Shown here piece after piece: positions 48,815 through 58,686 of a stretch of DNA of 58,686 bases. Source of the DNA: Rhizophagus sp. LPA8_4_AMF. Lineage: Eukaryota; Glomeromycota; Glomeromycetes; Glomerales; Glomeraceae. Within the stretch, counting starts at the first letter, position 1. Each line of letters opens with the position of its first letter. The notes below the pieces were generated by a model. It made no database searches, was not told where the DNA came from, and was given only the letters and a program-made list of their open reading frames with translations. The stretch spans positions 1 through 58,686 of the forward strand of contig JADRCO010000068.1 of the NCBI GenBank assembly GCA_021464525.1. Direction: 5' to 3'. The translations under genes and the position numbers were made by a program.

Positions 48815-49006
48815 ATGCCTTTATATAACCGATCACATCAATCCCAAAACCACCAGAAAAGACGAAGGTTAAGAAGAAAATTTCTAAATCATTCTCGAAG
48901 ATTCGCATCGAATAATGATGACGTGATTAGAAGGATTTCAAACCTTCCCCAACAAATTTCGACTAATTCATTCGTGAATCAATTATTTAACGGGTCGACA
49001 TTCTAG
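48815..49006 (+). CDS. Small Arg-rich basic protein, copy 1
   Basis: A 63-aa single-exon frame: MPLYNRSHQS at the start, KRRRLRRK at about 20-27, and the C-terminus SNLPQQISTNSFVNQLFNGS. The second copy at 54967 has the same start and the same end with many substitutions and one whole-codon gap (NNDDVIRR against NND-MLRR), which suggests that the frame has been maintained. There is no signal peptide or membrane segment. The Arg-rich core could bind nucleic acid, but that is only composition. Upstream, TTTATTAGTTGATCAT and a short AT-rich leader are shared with the other copy. No family is recognised; it may be lineage-specific. Confidence 0.5.
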   Translation: MPLYNRSHQSQNHQKRRRLRRKFLNHSRRFASNNDDVIRRISNLPQQISTNSFVNQLFNGSTF

Positions 49007-49543
49007 ATACTGTATCTGTAATTTCGATCACTTTATTTTTTTTTTTCAACGCATTTTAATTTATATTGAAAAGAAATCCTCGTTAGATCTCCTATGTATT
49101 CTCCTTTACATTTATATTTATTATTTATCGATAATTTTTTTTATTACGTTTACATATTATAACATATCACGACGCTCGAATTTAGACTATTGATTTATTA
49201 CGGTATTATCAGATATCGCGTGTTTGTTCTAAACAAAATTCTCATTTTTGATTTCTATATTTATAATTTTGGTTAAAATGTAACGAAATGTAAAAAACAT
49301 TCCTTCATTTTATAAAAATGAGGATTACAAAATACAAACCGTACGATGATTTATATAGTTAATTAGCCATAAGTATATTTTTGATTATTATGAGTCTGAA
49401 ATTTTTCAGTAAAATTAAGAATTAAATCAAGTTTTTTACATGGACGGGTTGATAATACTTTATTTATTTATCTTTATTTATTTATTTAGATATATTTTCC
49501 CCTAATATTTATCTTTTTACTTAAATAAATAAAATCATCAACG
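49007..49543. repeat. Duplicated 3' flank of the small peptide gene
   Basis: 49090-49190 (CTTTACATTTATATTTATTATTTATCG and beyond) is closely matched at 55185-55265, and AAATAAATAAAATCATCAACGTTA at 49523-49546 recurs at 55644-55667. No gene is present. Confidence 0.6.
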
Positions 49544-49563
49544 TTAGTTCTCGCTTATTTTAT
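49544..49563. repeat. Left target-site duplication of the LINE
   Basis: TTAGTTCTCGCTTATTTTAT, identical to 51412-51431. Confidence 0.9.
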
Positions 49564-51411
49564 TTTTATTTTTATTTTTAAAATTTAGACATGAACTGAG
49601 ACAAATCCGTATTGACGGTTAAATAAGAATATGAAATATTAACATCATGAAACAACGTAACTAACTGATAAGTCTAACCACCGAAGTAGTTATTTAAAAC
49701 TTTGAGGCGTAGCCAAGTGATAAGAAAAATAAGAAATAAAACCAATATTATCCTTCAAAAATGACTGTCTATCTAAATAGCAAGAAAGAAACGACGACCA
49801 TCCGCCTGCATGTAAGTAATTTGAAGTAACCCACAAAATCCATCTGGGTGTATAAGAATCTTGTTGTCGCGAACATTGTAGATGCCGGATACGTATGTTA
49901 TCGTCATACCTATGATATTGATCATACGTCCTGTAGGACCAAAAGTGATTTCCTTGAATCATGTGACCTTGCATGAGGAGTCGGGAGTATCTGAATGGGT
50001 GCCCGTGTGCGAGCATAATGATGGTTAATTGGTTTTCCTTTTACGCGTGATACCTTGAGGACGTTCCCAAGTTTTCTGCTTGTCCAAATAGTGCAACCAG
50101 ACATCGGTATAAATGACCTTAAAAAAAATGACCATAAAATTAAATATGAGAGAGCGCGTCACGTGAAATTTCCTAGTGTAATAATGAACTTTGTCCACTA
50201 ATGTTTGTGGAATAAAGGAGTGAATTAACAAATAAATGTCGTGAGAATTTTCAGTGACAGGAGTGAAAATAGGGTGGTCAATTAATTTCTGATCCAAGAA
50301 ATATGTAGAAATGTTATCCGGGGTAACCCTAATTATATTATCCCGTAATTCGATCTGTAATTTCTGAAGTAACTTGCCAGCTTTGGTCGTAAGTCGGGGC
50401 AAAAGCCTATATGAGTATTAGTATCCGCATGTGAATTACAAATCGGGCAAGGTATATTTCCTTGTAAGTGTGCATATAACAATGAATAGTGTTGTCGTAA
50501 AATATCCCCACAAGGGAGGACATGATTAAGTGATTTCAATTTAAAAGCGTCCAATTTGCTTTTCCTAGCACTGGTAACGTCCGGTGTATTGTTCCTTCTA
50601 CACCAGTCTTGTGTGAGAGGCCAATTCACTGTGCTTGCGGAATTGCGAGCAATATAAGAAGGTAGACGTTCATTGAACAAGAAATAGTCGAAGCATCGTG
50701 CATCTGTCAGTGATGGTAAGAGCCATTTTTCTAATATCCCGATCTATGGGTCCGATAGAATCCCAAATTGGTATAGCTAAAGTACCGGAACAGCTTGTGG
50801 ATTAACGTGAATTGGGGTAATAGTAGACCCTTTTTGGCTTCTGCATCTGCCATATCGTTATACAGGTTGCCTGAATGTGCTTTAATTTTTAAGAGCCGCA
50901 CTTGAAGGTGTTGTGTAAGAATAATATGTTTAATCAATCGCCATATACAATGATTATTTGTCTTGAGAATTTTCCTTTCTGAAGTCAGAGGATTCATGAT
51001 CGTATGATAAGTTGCAATTGTATTGGCTGAGTCCGTGGAAATCGTAATCGAACTTGATGTCGGACAGACTAAAAGAGCCGTTAAAAGAGCAAAACATTCT
51101 GCTTTTGAAGACGAAGGTGTTAAATTGGTTCCTGCATGAAATGTAATTTCAGACAATCCTGCGTTATTCGGAGAATCAAAGTAAGAACCCATCCCATTCC
51201 CATTTGCGTAGGCGTTGCGGGAGTATCTAGAGACGACGATCTACTGTATGAGGAATTAAAGAACCATCCGTGAAAAACTCAAAAATTGAGGAATCTTGAA
51301 GATCAGCTGCAATATCCGGAAGACGTTTCACGCTAGCTTCAAAGCCAATCAAGCCTTGGAGTATATTGCGTGAGGAGAAGAAGCGTTGTTAGCAAGGGCG
51401 GAAGGGCCCAA
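49564..51411 (-). mobile_element. 5'-truncated, frameshifted LINE retrotransposon with RNase H
   Basis: The element is bounded by a perfect 20-bp target-site duplication and ends (minus strand) in an A-rich (TAAAA)n tail at 49564-49580, as expected for target-primed reverse transcription. Coding remnants on the minus strand, in order: an RNase H domain with FFTDGSL (about 51262-51282), KAECFALL (about 51085-51108), ISTDSANT (about 51021-51044) and KAHSGNLYNDMADAEAK (about 50836-50886), followed by a C-P-x2-C...H-x4-C zinc knuckle (CPICNSHADTNTHIGFC, about 50405-50455). The frame breaks near 51235, near 50770 and at a CCCC run near 50400. The reverse transcriptase part is missing because of 5' truncation, so the copy is inactive. 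RNase H plus knuckle fits the Tad/I-like LINE groups. Confidence 0.85.
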
Positions 51412-51431
51412 TTAGTTCTCGCTTATTTTAT
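51412..51431. repeat. Right target-site duplication of the LINE
   Basis: Second perfect copy of the 20-bp target sequence at 49544-49563. Confidence 0.9.
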
Positions 51432-53046
51432 ATAGTACAAGTAAATAAATCTGTCACGTGATTAAGAATATTAATTTTGGCCAGAATTACGATTTTAATT
51501 ATCATCAAGATCAGCATAAATTATGGGAAATTTCAACTACGTGATCACAGTTCGGGTATACCAAGAATTTTTTTTATATGCTTTATTATATTAAAACGGT
51601 AAATCAATAAAAGTTTGATATATGTTATATCAAGTTTTATATAAAATTCGGCATGTCGAGATTTTTTAAATAATATGAAACTAGTTTTTAAAATTTTTAA
51701 AAAAAGTTCGTAAAATCGAGAGTTCGTTATATTGTGGGTTCGTTATATCGAGATCAGACTGTAACAGTTTTCCGATATGTATCAATTGTATCATGGTTCC
51801 CATTCCTTTGTATCAAAACAAGTTATAAACATAGAAAGGTGTAATTGACAAAAATAAAAATATTACTACAGCTTATAAATAATTAAATCATTGATACATT
51901 GTTGTTATCTATTATTCATTTTGTGTTCATTTACTCGTTATATTTATTTATTATGTTAAAATTTTTTTTTTTTTTTTCAATCAAGTGTCTGGGTCTAGGT
52001 CCAATAAAATTATTTATATTTTTATTTTTCCAAAAATTAGAAGTTGAAAGATTGCTCTCTGCTAATTTTGCTCATTTTCGATATTAATAATGTGATAATT
52101 AGGTAATAAGCGCATTATCATACTTTTCACGATTTTTTCACGATTTTCACGATATTTATTAGTTAAATCATCAGAAAAAAATGAGGAAAGAATTTTTTTA
52201 TGTTAAACTTTCAGCACAGTAAACAAAATCATGAGGATGCATTTATTTCACCAAAAATCGTCTCACTCACGAACAGTTCGACAGGGTTACTTCACCGACA
52301 AGTGCTATATTTTACAAATAATCCCTTGTCACACTAAGTGTTACTCATGATTTCCTTCATATAAATTTTTGAAAATTGCGAGTATCATCTGAGTTTATAA
52401 ATGACCGTTCAGGTCTCACAGAGAAATCTCTAATTTTAGTTAAAATAGTTAAATAGTTAATCACATGTTATATTTAATGAGTTGTCACGCTCCAGGGGAT
52501 TACCCATGGAAAGGGGAACACTAGAGTTTTTTTTCTCTTTGAGAAAAAAGCCCATTATTCCCTGCTTTCCATGAAATAAATAATACAAACATCATTTTAT
52601 AATAAAAAGATTTATTGGTTATCAGTATTTTTTTTTTTATATTTTTATTACCCACTTTATACAAATATATAATAATCTGTTTATAAACACTAGTAAATGC
52701 TTTAAAATGTATTTTATATCGTAGAAATTTCATAAGTGAACACTAGTAAATATATATAATAATGGATAAAGACTCTTATTATTTCTTTTTATTATAATTA
52801 TTAAATTCGATGAAATAACCTTGTTGGCGGTCAGTAAATGATCATCGGTGAAGGTAACTGTCAGCGAAATAATTGTCGGTGAACCCTCATCATGTGCTAG
52901 ATTGCGTAAACAGACATCATGATATTCTATTTCCACATGGTTTGTTAGGAAATAAAGTTATCCGGTATTTTATAATTGGTGATGGTGTGTATCAGGTAAA
53001 GGTTAAAAAAGGTTGATGGCTACACCGGAATGACCGGATAAATCAC
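51432..53046. other. Intergenic region with a solitary pogo-like terminal repeat
   Basis: At 51742-51761 the minus strand reads CAGTCTGATCTCGATATAAC, followed outward by TA, so it is a pogo/Tigger-type end related to 43203. A second GTTCGTTATAT copy lies just inside it (51721-51733). No partner end is clear on the left. At 52505-52519 and 52557-52574 CATGGAAAG...GGGAA is inverted, a fold-back of about 70 bp. Open frames here lack motifs. Confidence 0.45.
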
Positions 53047-53071
53047 TTATTCGGCACTTTGTGCCGAATAA
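53047..53071. repeat. Perfect 11-bp hairpin
   Basis: TTATTCGGCAC and GTGCCGAATAA are separated by three bases (TTT). It stands alone in AT-rich sequence and resembles a stem-loop or the core of a fold-back element. Confidence 0.7.
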
Positions 53072-53749
53072 CTATTAATTATTAATTTATCGACGGATTT
53101 GCGAATATTAATATGAACTAATATGTTCAGCTGCCATGTGATTATGCAAATCCTCTGATATGATAATAAAGTATTATTTAATTTTACTAATAATTTTTAC
53201 TAATTTCTCATAGTGAATGGTTTCTATTATTGTCATTCCGATAAAAATGATGATGCCTTTTGTAATAAAATATACTGTACATATATATATAAAAAAAAAG
53301 CGATAAATATAATTAACCTAATAAAATGAAATTCTAATTTCCTTAGCAATCATGAATAAGATTTCCAATTTGTCAAAGTTAACGAAATTAGTCGTAATAT
53401 CACACATTTCTTGTTTCAATTTGAAATTGATATATCATGTCTGCCCGGCGAATCATAAATCCGGAGCTGTAAAGTAACGTTAACATATTGCTTTTTATGT
53501 TCCATAATAAAATTTTGTTAAATTATGTAAACAATGATTACAAAAATAGAAGTTGTATTTTATATACTTGGAAACCTCCGTTTATTAATGATCTTAATTT
53601 ATGAAACATTGAAAAACATTATATTACATTTAATATAATATTAAATTTACAATGTTCAAATTTTAAATTAATTCACGTGTGGCAGATCATGTAATCAAAA
53701 AATTTTAGCCAATGGCGTAAAATGCATATGAAAAGAAAGAAAATTTCAA

Positions 53750-54966
53750 ATTTTGCCGAATATAAATCAAGTATAACTATTAATTATTTCAAAAATCCAT
53801 ATTAGGTGTTTAAAGGGAAAATAATCATGTCATGTAAAAAAGGATACACGTTCAAAATAATAAGTTTACAATGAACAGAATACAGAATAGATAAACAACT
53901 ATATGAAACAAACTACCCTTCCCTGGGCCGATCGGTCACCGTACGTATTATTTTTTTTTTCCTTTACAAATTTATTTGTTAACCATTATTAAAGATAATT
54001 GTTGATCATATCATGTGATATAATATTGATTTAAACTTATTCAATATCATCACATAAACTGATTCGACTTTTTTTTTGGTTATTTAGAATGTCCTTTGCC
54101 ATTTCTTTTTTCGCTTAAAAAAGAGACATAATAATCCATTTATTAATCGTATCGTACCTAGAATCTTAATTGTATTATTACGGGTATCAGGAAATTACGC
54201 CGAAGCCATTTCGCCGAAGGGATGTTTCGTCGAAGGGACGTTTCATGTATACAATTATTTGGAATTATGTATTTATTATACTTATAAAACTATTTATCCA
54301 TTTTTCAAGTCATTTCATTTTTATCTAAATTCTTCATTTTCCTCCTTAATAATACTTTTGTTTTTTTTGTACTTTTCTTTACTTTAAAATTTAAAATTAT
54401 TATGTACTGTACAATAAAAATAAAATAAAAGTACGATCTACTTTTACTTGCATTTTTTTTTCCACAATCACTTTTATTAGAATATTAGTATATTATTAGT
54501 ATAAAAGGCATTACTGATACCTACCTGAAACTGCTTATGTCAATCAGTATAAATCAAGTATAACGACTTGATTGGTTAATTATTGCGAAAATCCATGGTT
54601 AAAAAGTCTGTCATTTCATGCAAGAAGTAAGTCTTTGTTCGTATTATTTTTTTTTGTAGCAATACGATTTTTTTCCATTAAATAATGAATTTATTAGTTA
54701 ATCATATAATTGTTGATCGTAATAAAGTATATATTGATATAATCATTCATATATCATTGTAATTCGTAAACAAATTACCATAAATTGATTCGACTTTTTT
54801 TGGTTTCTTTTTCATATACAAAATTCTCATGAAAATTAAACAAAGAAACATGATTAGACGGATATTATTAAACAATATTATTTTTGTATCACAAAAAAAA
54901 CTATTTAAAATCACTATTTTATTCCTTCCTTGTTAAATCAATAATTTGTATTGTATTTTGCAAAAA
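53750..54966. repeat. Further duplicated segments upstream of peptide copy 2
   Basis: 53758-54075 (ATAAATCAAGTATAACTATTA to CTGATTCGACTTTTTTT) is imperfectly repeated at 54549-54810. Between them, at 54196-54246, a short repeat of the type CGAAGGGACGTTTCG-C occurs three times with a period of about 17 bp. No gene was recognised. Confidence 0.5.
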
Positions 54967-55155
54967 ATGACTTTTCCTAATCGATCATATCAATGCCAAC
55001 GCCACCAAGAAAGAAGAAGGATAAGGAGAAAAACTATAATTCATTATCGAAGATTCGTATCGAATAATGACATGCTTAGAAGGGTTTCAAACCTTCCCCA
55101 ACAAAATTCGACTAATTCATTCGTGAATCAACTATTCAATGGATCTACATTCTAA
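54967..55155 (+). CDS. Small Arg-rich basic protein, copy 2
   Basis: A 62-aa frame beginning MTFPNRSYQC, with ERRRIRRK at about 18-25 and ending SFVNQLFNGSTF, identical to copy 1 over the last twelve residues. The ATG chosen is the one equivalent to copy 1; a longer frame upstream would need a non-ATG start. Downstream, 55185-55265 repeats the flank of copy 1, so the gene duplicated with about 1 kb of surrounding sequence. Whether it is expressed cannot be told from sequence. The alternative is that both are decaying repeats in which the frame has survived by chance. Confidence 0.5.
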   Translation: MTFPNRSYQCQRHQERRRIRRKTIIHYRRFVSNNDMLRRVSNLPQQNSTNSFVNQLFNGSTF

Positions 55156-55565
55156 CGTACTATACCTTTTTTTAACGTATCCCTCCTTTACATTTACATT
55201 TATTATTTATCGATAATTTTTTTTTATTGCGTTTACATATAATTATATATCACGACACTCGAATTTGCTAATCTTAACCGGAGTAAAATAATTAATGTTA
55301 TGGTTTGACTTTGAATTATGTAATTCTGCCCGCCGGTTAAATTTCCCCCGGTTAAATGTAGTTATTTTTTCATTTATTACCTAATTTTAGTTAAAATGTA
55401 AAAAAATTTCTTTTTTTTATTCCTTCGTTTTATAAAAAAAGAGGATTATAAAGTGCAACCCGCTATTGTATATATAGTTAAAATTTATGGTTGAGCCATA
55501 AGTATATTTTTGATTACGATGAGCCTAAGTTGTTACATGGCGGGTTAACAATATTACATTTTGAT

Positions 55566-55605
55566 TAATTGATTGATTGATTGATTGATTCATTCATTCA
55601 TTCAT
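55566..55605. repeat. (GATT)n(CATT)n microsatellite
   Basis: About five GATT units followed directly by about four CATT units. The equivalent place in the other duplicate has (TTTA)n, so the tract diverged after duplication. Confidence 0.85.
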
Positions 55606-55670
55606 ATATTTTACCCTATCAGCTATTATTTATCTTGTTGCTTAAATAAATAAAATCATCAACGTTAAAA

Positions 55671-56190
55671 ATGTGAAAAAAATTGATGCACATCAGAAAT
55701 TCGATTTTAAAATGGTTCGAAATTCCAATATTTTGTCAAAATATAATGAGGTTTCGAAACTGGAAGTTTTGGCAAGCATATTTTTTATTCAGAATATTCC
55801 GCACTGTTTAATATAGACGTGTGATCAATAATAATTCAATTACGCTATTCATGAATTTACGAAACATTCTTGAACTTTTATTAGAGTCTACCCTTACCTT
55901 ACTATTACGTATATCACATGTTCGTTTCAAAACAAAAAAATTTACACCTTTTCTTGTTTGGGCACGCTAAAACTTATTGATAAAAAATTGCTCGCATAAC
56001 ATACAATTTACAAAGTAAAGCACATCCACTTAATCCAAAGTTGATATTTCTTTGTTTTGTTTTAAGAAAAATGATTACAACATATATATAGAATATATGA
56101 TTCAGTAAAGCTTAAAAGATTGAGATACAAGTATAATTTTTTTTCTTTAAGTGGTTTCAATTTCTGAGTTGTCAGTGGACAATCATCAGA
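55671..56190. repeat. Partial third copy of the duplicated segment
   Basis: TTCGATTTTAAAATGGTTCGAAATTCCAATA (from about 55701) and the following 130 bp match 47399-47530, and AGATTGAGATACAAGTATAA (56119-56138) matches 48190-48210. The small peptide frame is not present in this copy. Confidence 0.5.
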
Positions 56191-56199
56191 GAAGATATA

Positions 56200-56530
56200 T
56201 AATCACGCGCCATAATAAGCTGGGGCTTAAACCAGCAGCGCAGAATTAATCTCTGCAGCGATCAAGCCAAAAATATAGTATAGGACTACGTACGAGTCTA
56301 CGAGAGCACTAAGACCTACGGTACTATAAGCAATAGAGCCATGCATAACCCGTTTTGGGCCGAAACGGCCACATAATGGTCCAAGAAAACGAAAAAATAT
56401 TGCGGCGTCACATTTACAATGTTGCCATCTTTTGTTTCTACATGGTTTAATTTTAGATCTTCCAGAGGTACAATTGCAAGCCAGCTTGTAAAGCTATATG
56501 AAATGAAAGCCATGAAAAATGAGATGCTCT
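56200..56530 (-). other. Higher-GC island, possible tRNA-derived SINE or gene relic
   Basis: On the minus strand GCTGGTTTAAGCCCCAGC (about 56218-56236) could form a T-arm with a B-box-like core, preceded by TGGCTTGATCGC (about 56260-56271), a weak A-box match, with an anticodon-like stem between them. Spacing is shorter than in a tRNA and no full cloverleaf forms. A 65-codon minus frame at 56316-56513 is also present, without recognisable domain. I cannot decide between a SINE head and a decayed gene. Confidence 0.25.
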
Positions 56531-57240
56531 CATATAAGATCGTTTCCCTTGAGTGAGATTAATCTCATTTGCCTTTTTGGTCCTATAAATAATTTATTCC
56601 GTGTTTTTGTTATACAGTATTTCCGTAATGCATCATATTCACGGAGTTTTTACGGAATTACGGATAAAATTTTTTACAGCTGGGGCTCATCAGGGTTTAA
56701 CAGAAACTTTAGAAGGTTTATAACTTAAAATGCCAATTCGTTTCAACCTCAAATTTTGGAATTTGCTTTAATTTTTTTTATAAAAAAAAAGATAAAAAGC
56801 AAAAACGAAGTTTCGATCTTTATAAAAAAAAAAAATATTTTTTTTTTTTTGTTGACGGATTTCCAATCATAAATCGTGTTACCGTTAATTTTGTGGATCA
56901 CATTATCTAGTATCACTTTTGCATATTTACTTTCTTACTTTATTCCGGAACAAAAGAATAAATTTGCGTTCATTCATACTTATAAATCTTAATTTGTAGT
57001 TATGTAATTTATATTTGAATTGTTTTTGACATTGTAGTGGATGTACTGTACATGATAACAACTCGGGCAACTGTTGCATGATACTAATATTATTTAGCAC
57101 ATTACATGTCTACTGACTGATATATTTTTATTTCGAAACAGTAACAGAGAATGAACAGTAGTAAAATGCTCTAGATTAAGACTTAAATCTAACTGGATAG
57201 TTAATACCAACCGATTGATAACCCAATATACCAGGTACAG

Positions 57241-57379
57241 TACCGTATACATCAGAAATTAAGCACCCTTTTTTTGACCGTAATTCCGGCCAGGAACGAC
57301 ATAATGTAGGCCAAAATTTTCATAATTCTGGCCAGGGTGCTTATTTTCGGGGGGTGCTTAATTTCTGATGTATACGGTA
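57241..57379. mobile_element. MITE with perfect 28-bp terminal inverted repeats
   Basis: 57241-57268 and 57352-57379 are perfect inverses. Each end starts TACCGTATACATCAG, and TA at both outer ends is probably the target duplication, leaving 26-bp repeats (CCGTATACATCAGAAATT...). The centre of about 83 bp contains TTCCGGCCAGG and TTCTGGCCAGG as a direct pair. No open frame of its own. TA targeting suggests mobilisation by a Tc1/mariner-type transposase. Confidence 0.85.
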
Positions 57380-57399
57380 TATAGTCCTCATATAAATTT

Positions 57400-57962
57400 A
57401 TAGATAGTAATTTCGTTACCAGAGTTTGGATTGATGATTCTGGATGAAGAAACTTTATCTTTTGTTGAATAAAACATATATCCAAAACTTTCCCTGTAAT
57501 AAATATCGGAATCCAGTAAAAATGATTAAGCGGTGATGATGGGAAGTGAAATTTCAAGAGTTAGATAATACCATTTAACAATAATATATTCAATCTGTTT
57601 TTGATCTAGTAATCTTTGATAATATTCAATCTTTAATAGATCTTCAAAATGTTCGCTCGAATTATTGTAATTTTTTAGACATTCATCCAAAATTTGGTGT
57701 CATTCATCGAGAGTCATTGTTTGAGTTATCCCACTTTTAATTCAAAATACTCATGATAGTTGCATATTTTTTACATGTTGATTACATTCCAAAAATTTGA
57801 TTTCTTCAGGAGAGAGCTTATACCAAATTTCATACGTCTGAAATATGATAGACATCTATATTCTCCTAACAAAGTTTCAGGTTTTTTATGTAGAAACGTA
57901 ATTTTTTCTGTAGACTTTTGAGGTACATACATTAATTTACAAGAAAGCTCAGACATAATCAT
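57400..57962 (-). pseudogene. Decayed coding sequence of unknown family
   Basis: Consecutive minus-strand pieces read like protein but are separated by stops: MSELSCKLMYVPQKSTEKIT (from about 57956), KPETLLGEY...MKFGISSLLKK, then after a stop LDECLKNYNNSSEHFEDLL (about 57640-57695), YYQRLLDQKQIEYIIVKWYY (about 57574-57635) and YYRESFGYMFYSTKDKV (about 57450-57505). I do not recognise the family. The MITE at 57241-57379 lies just beyond its 3' end. Confidence 0.3.
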
Positions 57963-58686
57963 AGACTATTAGCATAACATACATAATAAAACATTTTCAA
58001 TTTTCTAATTCTCTGAATTCTATACACTTGAAATTATTATTCAGATATATATTAGCATTAAAAATTCAAAATCTGTGGAATTTATTTTTTCTATACGTTA
58101 TTGATGAAGTAACACTTAATAAAAGGTGTTGATATTTTACTATGGAATAATATATAACCCGTGTGCAATTAGATTTTCAAATTGATGCAGTTTTTTATCT
58201 GTAAATTGCTATTAGTAGCCTATTACATTTTCATATATATCAAGTTCAGTTACTAAGCAATCTTAATAACATGTTATAAAGAACTTTATCACTATTGATA
58301 TGAAGATCCATGATTTATGTTGAGGTAAAGGAACATGCAGAAACGTCTGCTATTATCTTAGATGCAGTTAAATATTGACATGAGTCTTCTACTTAGTAAA
58401 AATTAATGTGTACAAAAATGCTATACGTTTAAGAATATCAGAAGACAGCCTAAATATTATACTCATGTTTCAAAAAAAATAGAAATTGAAGAGTGAATTT
58501 AAGACAAACTCTTGTTTTATGCAATCATTTATCTTTTATAAAATTATGTATTTTGTGGTAGTAAGGGGAAGTGTCTGGTGTAATTTAGGGTGGTGGATTT
58601 ACTTTTAATTTTTGACTTTATGTTGAATTGACCATTAGGTCTAAGTTTCAACATTCCATACCAGATAGAATTTACGTATGGTATGT
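57963..58686. other. Right end of window, nothing recognised
   Basis: AT-rich sequence. Short open frames without motifs. Confidence 0.4.

Noticed and set aside
49690-50104. Minus-strand frames in the 3' part of the LINE (108 and 60 codons)
   Set aside because: They are alternative-frame readings of the element's 3' region and do not continue the zinc-knuckle frame.
55566-55605. Possible CRISPR-like or phased repeat
   Set aside because: It is a simple GATT/CATT microsatellite without spacers.

Overview
The window reads as an intron-rich, strongly AT-biased (roughly three quarters A+T) fungal nuclear sequence. Short introns with GTAAGT/GTAAAT donors and TAG acceptors, a Sel1-repeat protein with the linker typical of Glomeromycotina kinase/Sel1 families, a tandem expansion of MIR-domain genes, CT-rich promoters and abundant small inverted-repeat elements all point to an arbuscular mycorrhizal fungus such as Rhizophagus. 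That placement is an inference from gene content; no marker gene is present.

Layout. 1-5.6 kb: a dead Tc1/mariner transposase end, then AT-rich sequence without a supportable gene. 5.6-23.4 kb: a tandem array on the minus strand of one four-exon gene family (one pseudogene and six intact copies), interrupted by a single-exon Sel1-repeat gene at 16.0-17.1 kb. An eighth, diverged copy lies alone at 39.7-41.0 kb. Each intact member has an N-terminal alpha-helical domain that resembles a retrotransposon Gag/capsid domain in its order of motifs, followed by a three-repeat MIR beta-trefoil. Five copies share a conserved promoter block. 23.7-28.7 kb: an 18-exon PX-PH-type phospholipase D (PLD1/Spo14 class, 1184 aa as spliced here), whose first catalytic His sits on a 9-nt micro-exon. 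31.6-35.0 kb: two tandem four-pass membrane protein genes on the plus strand. 36.5-37.9 kb: a Hel2/ZNF598-like RING protein whose usual long C-terminus is replaced by predicted membrane helices. 41.6-42.0 kb: a small two-exon basic/acidic protein gene, followed by a 39-bp minisatellite. 45.0-47.1 kb: a haem fatty-acid dioxygenase (linoleate diol synthase/Ppo class) without the P450 half. 47.3-58.7 kb: segmental duplications carrying a small Arg-rich peptide family, a 5'-truncated LINE with a 20-bp target-site duplication, and several MITE-like elements.

How parts relate. PLD (phosphatidic acid production) and the dioxygenase (oxylipins) are both lipid-signalling enzymes, but they are far apart and there is no evidence of a cluster. 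The coherent system in the window is the Gag-like/MIR array with its shared promoter module. All exon joins were made by hand from splice consensus, reading frame and comparison between paralogues; no transcript or database search was available.
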